A stretch of 14,198 bases of DNA from Prevotella sp. CAG:485 (GTDB lineage: Bacteria; Bacteroidota; Bacteroidia; Bacteroidales; Muribaculaceae), in assembly GCA_000437495.1 (NCBI GenBank), contig FR897844.1, forward strand, positions 491 to 14,688, given 5' to 3'. The notes under the pieces were generated by a model. That model saw only the letters and a program-made list of their open reading frames with translations. It was not told the origin of the DNA and did not search any database. Position 1 is the first letter of the stretch, and each line of letters opens with the position of its first letter. The position numbers and the translations under genes were made by a program. Shown piece after piece: positions 1-6,329 of this stretch.

Positions 1-65
1 AAACTCATCAACTTTCTGTAACGAGAAAACTCATCTACTTTCTGTAACGAGAAAACTCATCAACT
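1..65. repeat. 26-bp direct tandem repeat abutting a start codon
   Basis: Two and a half copies of a 26-bp unit are visible: 1-25 (first base cut by the window edge), 26-51, and a partial third at 52-65. They differ by one substitution (CATCAACT versus CATCTACT). Each unit junction contains a small dyad, TTTCT-N6-AGAAA (13-28 and 39-54). The third copy stops two bases before the ATG at 68. The unit length is not a multiple of three, so although the protease frame stays open to the window edge, the repeat is unlikely to be coding. The array may continue to the left. No spacer-like variable sequence separates the copies, so it is not a CRISPR array. Its function is unknown; a 5' leader or protein-binding role is possible. 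Confidence 0.85.
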
Positions 66-67
66 GC

Positions 68-2455
68 ATGAAACGATTATACCTCTTTTTGGCAGCCATG
101 CTGATAACCGTTTTCAGCATGCTGTCGGCTCCGCTCAATGTGGAGCAGGCCAAGGGCCGCATACAACAAGCCGAGGGCGGCAGCCGTTATGCCGCGGCTC
201 CTCTGGAGTTTGCCTACGCAGGCACGGAAACGGCCACTCCGGCCTATTATGCCTTCAACACGCCTCAGGGCTTCGTCATCGCGTCGGCCGACGATGTGGC
301 CGCTCCCGTGTTGGGTTACAGCGACAGCGGCTCGTTCAACTATGCCTCGCTGCCCCCGCAGATGAAGTGGTGGCTCGAAGGGTATGCCCGCCAGATCGAC
401 GAGGCCCGCAAGGCGCCCGTGAAGACGGTGGCCATGGCGCGTCCGCAGCGCGACTTCATTGCGCCGCTGGTACTTACGCTGTGGAACCAGTCGGCTCCCT
501 ACAACGCCCAGTGTCCGGTATACAACACCAAGACGGCGCCCACAGGCTGCGTGGCCACCGCCATGGCTCAGCTGCTGCGTTTCTGGAAAGCTCCCGCAAA
601 GGGCACAGGCTCGCACTCTTACGTCTACAAAGACATCACCAACTCATTCGACTTCGGCGCCACCACTTTCGCCTGGTCGCAGATGACTCACCGCTATACC
701 TCCGCGTCTACCGAGAAGGAGAAGAACGCCGTGGCCACGCTGATGCGTGCCTGCGGTGTGAGCGTAAACATGATGTACAACGAAAGCTCGTCGGGCGCCT
801 ACTCGCGCGATGTGCTGCCGGCGCTGGTTACGTATTTCAGCTATTCGCCGTCGAGCCGTCATCTCGACCGCAACACCTTCACCCTCTATGAATGGGAAGA
901 TCAGGTCTACGGCTCGCTCAAGCGGGGACACCCGGTTTACTACAGCGGCAGCGGCGACGGCGGCGGTCATGCCTTTGTTGTCGACGGCTATCAGGGCAAC
1001 GGCTATTTCCACCTCAACTGGGGCTGGGGCGGCTCGTCCGACGGTTACTTCCTGCTCACGGCCCTTGACCCCGGCTCGTTAGGCATCGGCGGCGGCAGCG
1101 GCGGCTTCAACCGCGGCCAGACTGCCATCCTCGACCTGCAGCCTAAGTTCGCCGGCGAAAAGCCCTTCAGAGGCGTTGACTACAACTCGGGCTATACCCT
1201 GGCGCTGTCGGGCACCCGTCTTACCCTTACCGGCTTCGGCGGCAGCATTGCCAGCACCGTAATACCGCGCGTCAGCTATATGTTCCGCTACGTTGGCGAC
1301 AACGGCAAGACCTACACCTCGGCAAGCAGCACCACCACCAGCCTCAAACCCGCTTACGGCTTCCGGTCGCAGACCACAACGCTGCCCTCGACCATGGCCG
1401 ACGGTGTCTACAGCATCATCCCCTACAACGTCTTCCAGGAGGAGGACGGCAGCACGTCTGAGGCTGACGCATACGTGCTTTCAACCGTGCGCAACAAATA
1501 CAAACTGCGTGTGAGCAATGGCACCAAGACCCTCATCAACGGCAGCGCCGCCAACATCAGCGTTACCGAACTGGCAGCCCTCACCCCGGCCTTCGTGGGC
1601 GGCACCTGCGCCGTCAAGGGCAAGTACGTCAACAGCAGCTCCGAAGAATATTACGACGACGTGTACATTGGCTGGTTCAACAGCAACGAGACCATGACCT
1701 CCATCTCCGAGAAAATGACCGTGGATGTGCCGGCCAACGAAACTCAGGACATGGAAATGGTTACCGACGTACCCACCTCCCTCACCGCCGGCACAACATA
1801 TAAGATTGCCTTCGTTAGGGAGACCGCCGACGGCTACGAGCGCCTCAGCCCCTTTGCCACCGTAACGGCCGAGACCAACCAGACCACCATGAAGATGACG
1901 GCCAAGAACCTTGTTGTGGCCAACAGCACAGCGGTTGACGCCACCAACATCACCTTCAGCCTCGACGTTACCGCCACCTCGGGCTACTACATGAAGCCAA
2001 TATGGTTCTGGGCCCGCGAAGGCAGCACAGCGCTCTACAGCGGCTCCACACCGGCCATTATTCTGGCACCCGGCGAAACAAAGCACATCACCTGCTCCTT
2101 CCCCTTCATGGCCGCCGAAAAGGACAAGGAATACACCCTGCTGCTCAACTACAAGCCTGCCAACGGCAACGCCTTCCTGGCCTCGGCCACCTTCACCGTC
2201 ACCACCACCGGCATAAAGATGCTCACCGGCGATGAGTTCAGCGTAATGCTGACGGGCGACGAAGCCGTGGCCACCTGTCCGGAGACCATCACCGGCATGG
2301 AGGTGTACGACATGCGCGGCATGCGCGTCAACACCGGCGTGCGCATCGACGGCACCACCGCCGTAGCCGACATGAGCCACAGCCAACCGGGCATCTACGT
2401 AGTGCGCGTACTCACTGCCACACAGGCATATACGCAGCGCATCATGATACGGTAA
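68..2455 (+). CDS. Secreted C10 (streptopain-like) cysteine protease with Spi prodomain and sorting tail
   Basis: This is a 795-residue secreted cysteine endopeptidase of family C10 (SpeB/streptopain type). Residues 1-20 form a signal peptide (KR, then a hydrophobic core ending near MLSAP). Residues about 22-115 look like the Spi inhibitory prodomain found in Bacteroidales C10 proteases, which keeps the zymogen inactive. The catalytic domain spans about 130-360: the nucleophile is Cys161 in TGCVATAMAQ, the base is His301 in GGGHAFVVDGY, and Asn317-Trp318 in HLNWGWGG complete the site. The Cys-to-His spacing of 140 residues is close to that of streptopain. About 370 residues of beta-rich, Ig-like sequence follow. 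The last 55 residues (741-795; MEVYDMRGMRV, then PGIYVVRV, ending QRIMIR) resemble a type A sorting domain of the type IX secretion system. The start at 68 is chosen because it begins the signal peptide; no Shine-Dalgarno sequence is visible, as is usual in Bacteroidetes. The promoter must lie left of the window or within the repeat. Family assignment is firm; the export route is inferred. Confidence 0.93.
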   Translation: MKRLYLFLAAMLITVFSMLSAPLNVEQAKGRIQQAEGGSRYAAAPLEFAYAGTETATPAYYAFNTPQGFVIASADDVAAPVLGYSDSGSFNYASLPPQMKWWLEGYARQIDEARKAPVKTVAMARPQRDFIAPLVLTLWNQSAPYNAQCPVYNTKTAPTGCVATAMAQLLRFWKAPAKGTGSHSYVYKDITNSFDFGATTFAWSQMTHRYTSASTEKEKNAVATLMRACGVSVNMMYNESSSGAYSRDVLPALVTYFSYSPSSRHLDRNTFTLYEWEDQVYGSLKRGHPVYYSGSGDGGGHAFVVDGYQGNGYFHLNWGWGGSSDGYFLLTALDPGSLGIGGGSGGFNRGQTAILDLQPKFAGEKPFRGVDYNSGYTLALSGTRLTLTGFGGSIASTVIPRVSYMFRYVGDNGKTYTSASSTTTSLKPAYGFRSQTTTLPSTMADGVYSIIPYNVFQEEDGSTSEADAYVLSTVRNKYKLRVSNGTKTLINGSAANISVTELAALTPAFVGGTCAVKGKYVNSSSEEYYDDVYIGWFNSNETMTSISEKMTVDVPANETQDMEMVTDVPTSLTAGTTYKIAFVRETADGYERLSPFATVTAETNQTTMKMTAKNLVVANSTAVDATNITFSLDVTATSGYYMKPIWFWAREGSTALYSGSTPAIILAPGETKHITCSFPFMAAEKDKEYTLLLNYKPANGNAFLASATFTVTTTGIKMLTGDEFSVMLTGDEAVATCPETITGMEVYDMRGMRVNTGVRIDGTTAVADMSHSQPGIYVVRVLTATQAYTQRIMIR

Positions 2456-2477
2456 CGCCCCGCGACCCCCATACATA

Positions 2478-2523
2478 CCGGACAGCAACGCCCTCACCGA
2501 CCCGGCCTGCTGTCCGGTTTTTT
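2478..2523 (+). terminator. Rho-independent terminator after the C10 protease
   Basis: A perfect 10-bp inverted repeat, CCGGACAGCA (2478-2487) and TGCTGTCCGG (2508-2517), is separated by a 20-nt loop and followed by six T residues (2518-2523). It starts 23 bp after the protease stop codon and sits just before the next promoter, so it isolates the protease as a single transcription unit. Confidence 0.9.
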
Positions 2524-2546
2524 GCCATCGCCCGTATGACCGCGGA

Positions 2547-2578
2547 TTTGGGCGAACGGAGGCTTTTTATTACATTTG
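2547..2578 (+). promoter_or_regulatory. Bacteroidetes-type promoter for the RCC1 small protein
   Basis: TTTG at 2547-2550 (-33 element) and TACATTTG at 2571-2578 (TAnnTTTG, -7 element) are separated by exactly 20 bases, the consensus arrangement for the Bacteroidetes primary sigma factor. Transcription would begin near 2584-2586, about 48 nt before the ATG at 2633 and about 24 nt before the alternative ATG at 2609. Confidence 0.75.
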
Positions 2579-2632
2579 TAAAAAGAAACAATTTCGAACT
2601 AACAACTTATGTCAACCCCAAAATCAACAAAT

Positions 2633-2938
2633 ATGCGCTTACGCCTGCTTCTCTGTCTTCTCGCCTTCTTCGCCATCACTGTAACTTCCGCCGCCAAAGG
2701 CAACTACCAGGAGGTTTCCGCCAGTGGAAAATTTTTTATGGTTCTGAAAACTGATGAAACTCTTTGGGCATGGGGAGGAAACAAAGACGGTCAGCTTGGC
2801 GACGGCACAACAACTGACCGCTACACTCCGGTGAAGATTGCCGACCGGGTAAAAACAGTATCCTGCGGATGGGACATTAGCATTTACATCACCGAGGAAG
2901 GCGACCTGATGATCACCGGCAAAATGAACAAGAAATAG
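2633..2938 (+). CDS. Small secreted protein with a single RCC1 repeat (possible truncated remnant)
   Basis: This encodes 101 residues from the ATG at 2633. Residues 1-21 form a signal peptide (MRLRLLLCLLAFFAITVTSA). Residues about 26-75 are one RCC1 (regulator of chromosome condensation type) propeller repeat, recognisable by the segment LWAWGGNKDGQLGDGTTTDR and the following TPVKI. A second blade begins (VKTVSCGWDISIYITEEGDL) but degenerates into ITGKMNKK and stops. Canonical RCC1 propellers need about seven repeats of 50 residues, so this cannot close a propeller alone. It may be a truncated relic or a small protein that associates with others. An in-frame ATG at 2609 would add eight polar residues before the signal peptide, so 2633 is preferred. 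The gene is visibly AT-richer than its neighbours, which may indicate transfer. It has its own well-formed promoter. No terminator with a T tract is seen before the convergent reductase gene. Function unknown. Confidence 0.7.
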   Translation: MRLRLLLCLLAFFAITVTSAAKGNYQEVSASGKFFMVLKTDETLWAWGGNKDGQLGDGTTTDRYTPVKIADRVKTVSCGWDISIYITEEGDLMITGKMNKK

Positions 2939-2997
2939 CCATCACATCGCATACGGCGCGGCGCAGCAATGTGGGGATGCGCAACATTGGGGGGGGA

Positions 2998-4407
2998 TCA
3001 GGTGTCGGTGCGGAGGTGCTCGGTGTAGGCGTCGATTTGCTGCATCTGCAGGGGGATGTCGATGCGCTGGGGACAGTGAGGCAGGCAGGTGCCGCAGGCT
3101 ATGCAGCGGGAGGCCTGGCGCTCTTTGTCGACGGCGCGGTCGTAGCCGATGAGGTAGGCGCGGCGCGCGCGGGCATAGTCCGGGTCGCGGCGGTTGGTCG
3201 CTATGTTGCCCTCGTCGAGACATTTGTTGTAATGGCCGAAGATGCCGGGTATGTCGAGTCCGTAGGGGCAGGGCATGCAATACTGGCACTGATTGCAGTT
3301 GATATAAGGGTATTTGGCAATCACGGCGGCCTGACTGTAGAGCATCTGCATCTCGGCGTCGGTGAGAGGTTTCAGCGGGCAGAACGAGCGGAGGTTATCC
3401 TGCAGGTGTTCCATGTGTGTCATGCCGCTGAGCACGGTGAGGATACCGGGCATTGTGCCGGCATAGCGGAAGGCCCACGAGGCCACGGAGCGTTCCGGCT
3501 CATGCTGTTTCAGACGCGCGGCCACAGCGTCGGGCACGGAGGCCAGACGGCCACCTAACAGCGGCTCCATGACAACAGCCGGTATGCCACGTTTCTGCAG
3601 CTCCCCGTAGAGATATTCCGACTTCGTCTCACCCTCGGCGGCGTTCTGCCAGTCGGAATAATTATGCTGAATCTGCACAAAGTCCCATTTGTATTTGTCG
3701 TGGTTTGCGAGCAGATAGTCGAACACCGCCACATCGCCGTGATAGGAGAAACCGAGATTGCGGATTCGGCCTGCCTCGCGCTCGGCGAGCAGGAAGTCGA
3801 GCATGCCGTTGTCGATATACCGTTTGCGCAGCATCTCCATGCCGTCGTCGCCCATACCCACGGCGTGGAGCAGATAATAGTCGATGTAATCCGTCTGCAG
3901 CTCCTTTAGCGAGTTGCGGTACATGGCCACCGAGGCGTCGTGACTGAACGTTGAGGGGTCGAAGTTGGAGAGCTTGGTGGCGATGAAATACTTGTTGCGC
4001 GGATGGCGGCTGAGGGCTATACCCGTGGCCCGTTCGCTCTGACCCTGACAATAAGCCGGCGACGTGTCGAAGTAGTTCACCCCGTGCTCAAGCGCAAAAT
4101 CCACCAGGCGGTTAATGGCCTTCTGGTCGAGCTTGGCCTCCTCGGGCGACGCATTTTTATCCTTCACCGCTTCTCCCGACATGGTCGGCCAGCGCATGCA
4201 GCCGTATCCGAGCAGCGACACCTTGTCGCCTGTTGAGGGATTGGTGCGGTAAGTCATTTTATCTTTGGGGATGGGACCGAGGGCTGCCTGTGAGCCGGCA
4301 ACGGCATCTTTTGCCGAGCAACCCACCAGGGCGGCGGTGCCTGCCACGGCGCCTCCCAGACCGAGGCGTTTCAGGAACTCGCGACGTGTTATCTGCTTAT
4401 TTGACAT
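2998..4407 (-). CDS. Tat-type lipoprotein aldo/keto reductase with two C-terminal 4Fe-4S motifs
   Basis: This encodes 469 residues, an aldo/keto reductase fused to ferredoxin motifs. The N-terminus carries a twin-arginine motif (TRREFLK, residues 7-13), a hydrophobic stretch, and then a lipobox, LVGC, with Cys30, so it reads as a Tat-exported lipoprotein. The AKR barrel spans about 50-345 with the full catalytic tetrad visible: Asp114 (NYFDTSPAY), Tyr119, Lys145 (ATKL) and His181 (YYLLHAV). The C-terminal Fe-S domain has CNQCQYCMPCP (Cys371, 374, 377, 380) and CIACGTCLPHCP (Cys435, 438, 441, 445). The ATG at 4407 is chosen over 4452: it puts the twin-arginine signal at the N-terminus and follows the upstream gene's stop by 10 bp instead of overlapping it. 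The gene is second in a two-gene operon with the polyferredoxin. AKRs normally use NADPH; the Fe-S motifs and electron-carrier partner suggest ferredoxin-type electron supply instead, which is inference. The substrate is unknown. Confidence 0.9.
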   Translation of the reverse strand: MSNKQITRREFLKRLGLGGAVAGTAALVGCSAKDAVAGSQAALGPIPKDKMTYRTNPSTGDKVSLLGYGCMRWPTMSGEAVKDKNASPEEAKLDQKAINRLVDFALEHGVNYFDTSPAYCQGQSERATGIALSRHPRNKYFIATKLSNFDPSTFSHDASVAMYRNSLKELQTDYIDYYLLHAVGMGDDGMEMLRKRYIDNGMLDFLLAEREAGRIRNLGFSYHGDVAVFDYLLANHDKYKWDFVQIQHNYSDWQNAAEGETKSEYLYGELQKRGIPAVVMEPLLGGRLASVPDAVAARLKQHEPERSVASWAFRYAGTMPGILTVLSGMTHMEHLQDNLRSFCPLKPLTDAEMQMLYSQAAVIAKYPYINCNQCQYCMPCPYGLDIPGIFGHYNKCLDEGNIATNRRDPDYARARRAYLIGYDRAVDKERQASRCIACGTCLPHCPQRIDIPLQMQQIDAYTEHLRTDT

Positions 4408-4417
4408 ATACTTAGAC

Positions 4418-5920
4418 TTAAATTTTGCTGTGGCGCTCGTGACCTTCCACATAGATGGCGGAGAAGGGACGAGCGGGACAGAGGTTTTCGCAGGCGCCGC
4501 AGCCGATGCAGCGCGCTTCGTTCACGGCCGGCACCATGGGCGAGGAGAAGTCGTTCTCGTCGAGCGGCACCATCTGAATGGCACCCGACGGACAATGGCG
4601 CTCACAGTTGCCGCATGCCACCCCGTCGGTAACGGCCAGACAGTTGTTCTTTATCCACACCGCGTGGCCAATCTGAATTGCCGTTTTCTGTTCGCGCGTC
4701 ACGGGGAGGATGGCGCCTGCGGGGCATACGTCGGAGCAGGCAGTACATTCCGGGCGGCAGTACCCGCGCTCGTAGCTCGACTGCGGCTGCATGAAGGTGA
4801 GGATGTTGCCCGAGGGTCGCAGCACATCATTGGGGCAGGCGTTGACACAGAGCTGACAGCCTGTGCAATGGTCGGCGAGATGGTCGCTGCTGATGGCGCC
4901 GGGAGGCACAATGCGCGTCTGGCGGCGGGGCACCTTCTTGTCGGTGAGGATAGCCAATCCGCCGTCTACCTTCTTTGTCTGCGCCGTAACGGCAGCCGTG
5001 GCACCCATGAGGATGCCGGTGGTGATGAGAGTGCGGCGCCCCGGGTCTGACGGCCCGTTGGAAGAGGCTTCCGGTGCCATGCCTTTTATCCGTAACCCTT
5101 TGCCGCGCAGGCCGAAAGAGATGGCGCCCTCGTTGCAGATGTTGATGCAGTCCATGCAGGCCACACAGCGCGAGGCATCCACACGATGGTTCTTGCCGTC
5201 GATGCACTCAGCCTTGCAGCCGCGCGAGCAGAGGCCGCAGTTGACGCATTTGTCGGTGTTGATTTTTATGCCGAAGATGCTGAAGCGACTGAGGAAGCCC
5301 AATAGCGTACCCACCGGGCAGATGGTGTTGCAGTAGAGCCGACCGTGGCGCCACGCCACAAAGAAAAGAGCCACGAAGGTAACGGCGGCCACAATGAACA
5401 CCGGCAGCGACTTCACCCAAACGTCAACATGATAGAAGGCGTAGGAGTCTGCACGCTCGGCAAAATATGCCAGCAGATTGTTGCCGAGGCGGTAAAGAGG
5501 CTCGAAGAGATTGTTGACGATGCGGCCGTAAGAGCTGTAAGGCGCCAGGAGCGCCACAAAAGAGCCTATGCCGCAGATGATTGCCACCACAAAGAGGCCG
5601 AAGATGGTGTATCGCCACCAGTTATGCGCCGGGGTGTAAGAGAAGCGGAAACGGGCTTTGCGGCGGCGGTGGAAGCGCGAGAATATGTCCTGCATCACCC
5701 CAAGCGGACAGATTACGGAGCAATAGACGCGGCCGAAGAGCAGGGTGAGCACTGCGAGGCCAACGAGGACGCCTACGTTGAGCGCCATGGCGGCGGGGAG
5801 GAGCTGTATGCGCGTCATCCACCCGAGCCACGCATGGAGCGTGCCGGTAAAATCGAGCAACAGGGCTGTGATGCCCAGGAAGAACAGAGCCGCCAGAGCG
5901 ACACGTATTTTTTTCAGCAT
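4418..5920 (-). CDS. Membrane polyferredoxin resembling a NapH-NapG fusion
   Basis: This encodes 500 residues. Residues 1-263 match the NapH/NosR-type layout: four membrane helices (about 5-24, 45-63, 104-127, 170-189), two CxxxCP motifs (Cys67/71 and Cys197/201) just after helices 2 and 4, and two 4Fe-4S motifs (Cys225/228/231/235 and Cys252/255/258/262). The basic run at 84-92 places these on the cytoplasmic side. Residues 294-314 (GRRTLITTGILMGATAAVTAQ region) are a twin-arginine plus hydrophobic segment like the Tat signal of NapG. The C-terminal half then has four more cluster motifs (Cys352-362, Cys388-399, Cys427-443, Cys471-481), as in NapG. Role by family: passing electrons from menaquinol to periplasmic partners. 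The ATG at 5920 is preferred over an in-frame GTG at 5959, because the promoter -7 element lies at 5977-5984 and a start at 5959 would leave almost no leader. No nap reductase genes are visible; the only partner is the downstream aldo/keto reductase. Confidence 0.88.
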   Translation of the reverse strand: MLKKIRVALAALFFLGITALLLDFTGTLHAWLGWMTRIQLLPAAMALNVGVLVGLAVLTLLFGRVYCSVICPLGVMQDIFSRFHRRRKARFRFSYTPAHNWWRYTIFGLFVVAIICGIGSFVALLAPYSSYGRIVNNLFEPLYRLGNNLLAYFAERADSYAFYHVDVWVKSLPVFIVAAVTFVALFFVAWRHGRLYCNTICPVGTLLGFLSRFSIFGIKINTDKCVNCGLCSRGCKAECIDGKNHRVDASRCVACMDCINICNEGAISFGLRGKGLRIKGMAPEASSNGPSDPGRRTLITTGILMGATAAVTAQTKKVDGGLAILTDKKVPRRQTRIVPPGAISSDHLADHCTGCQLCVNACPNDVLRPSGNILTFMQPQSSYERGYCRPECTACSDVCPAGAILPVTREQKTAIQIGHAVWIKNNCLAVTDGVACGNCERHCPSGAIQMVPLDENDFSSPMVPAVNEARCIGCGACENLCPARPFSAIYVEGHERHSKI

Positions 5921-5976
5921 TGTTACAAATCGTTTCGGTTTGCGGGGCACGGAACTCACGCTTAGCCCCTCACCTG

Positions 5977-5984
5977 CAAAGTTA
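5977..5984 (-). promoter_or_regulatory. -7 promoter element for the redox operon
   Basis: On the minus strand this reads TAACTTTG, matching TAnnTTTG. Initiation near 5970 would give a leader of about 50 nt to the ATG at 5920. No TTTG is found at the expected -33 distance, so only half of the consensus is present. The site helps to exclude the GTG at 5959 as the translation start. Confidence 0.5.
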
Positions 5985-6188
5985 ATAAATATGCGTTTAA
6001 CGGCCTGCCGGGCGCCACACTAATTAAGCTTTTTTTAGATATTTTCAAACGCCTGCGCCGCCCGTTCAGCGGCTGCCGAGAGGTTCGGCAGAGCGGGCAT
6101 CGTGGTCGTCAGAAGGGGGAATATCTGAAATTTTTTTTGCGCCTCAGAATTAATACAGATTAACTATTCTGCTTTTTTAGTAAAAATA

Positions 6189-6220
6189 TTTGCAAGAATG
6201 TGAAAAAAGTTGTACCTTTG
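6189..6220 (+). promoter_or_regulatory. Bacteroidetes-type promoter for the GLUG-repeat protein
   Basis: TTTG at 6189-6192 and TACCTTTG at 6213-6220 are separated by exactly 20 bases, a full match to the Bacteroidetes -33/-7 consensus. Initiation would fall near 6227, giving a leader of about 100 nt before the ATG at 6330. Confidence 0.8.
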
Positions 6221-6329
6221 GGGTGCAAACATAACATAAATCAACATCCCGTCTTACCCGAAAATAACCAAATACAATTTATAAACCCGGCCGCGCTTCA
6301 ACCCGGCAGGCCGAACAATCAACAAATCC

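Larger units (their letters stand above)
5921..6329. other. Divergent intergenic region (409 bp): two promoters and two hairpins
   Basis: No gene is seen here. The region holds the minus-strand -7 element for the redox operon (5977-5984) and the plus-strand promoter for the GLUG protein (6189-6220). A hairpin lies at 6073-6091 (CTGCCGA-N5-TCGGCAG) with a possible outer GCCCG/CGGGC pairing (6060-6064 with 6094-6098). A second, AT-rich hairpin lies at 6145-6171 and is followed by six T residues (6173-6178), upstream of the GLUG promoter. The roughly 100-nt leader of the GLUG gene contains a short CGGCC/GGCCG pairing (6288-6292 with 6309-6313). Confidence 0.7.

Noticed and set aside
1..65. Possible CRISPR array at the left edge
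   Set aside because: The repeats are contiguous at 26 bp with no unique spacers and no cas genes nearby, so this is a plain tandem repeat.
1481..2497. Long minus-strand open frame (338 codons) opposite the C10 protease
   Set aside because: It lies antisense to a clearly recognised gene in GC-rich sequence, and the product is a low-complexity Gly/His/Val-rich string without recognisable domains. It is a shadow frame.
2967..2989. Inverted repeat CAATGT/ACATTG between the convergent RCC1 and reductase genes as a terminator
   Set aside because: The stem is only 6 bp, the loop is 11 nt and no T tract follows on either strand, so it is too weak to call.
4408..4452. Upstream start for the aldo/keto reductase at 4452
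   Set aside because: It would overlap the preceding gene by 35 bp and bury the twin-arginine signal 15 residues inside. The ATG at 4407 fits both the signal and the operon spacing.
4265..5050. Plus-strand open frame (261 codons) across the redox operon
   Set aside because: It is antisense to the polyferredoxin and the reductase, whose cysteine motifs leave no doubt about the coding strand.
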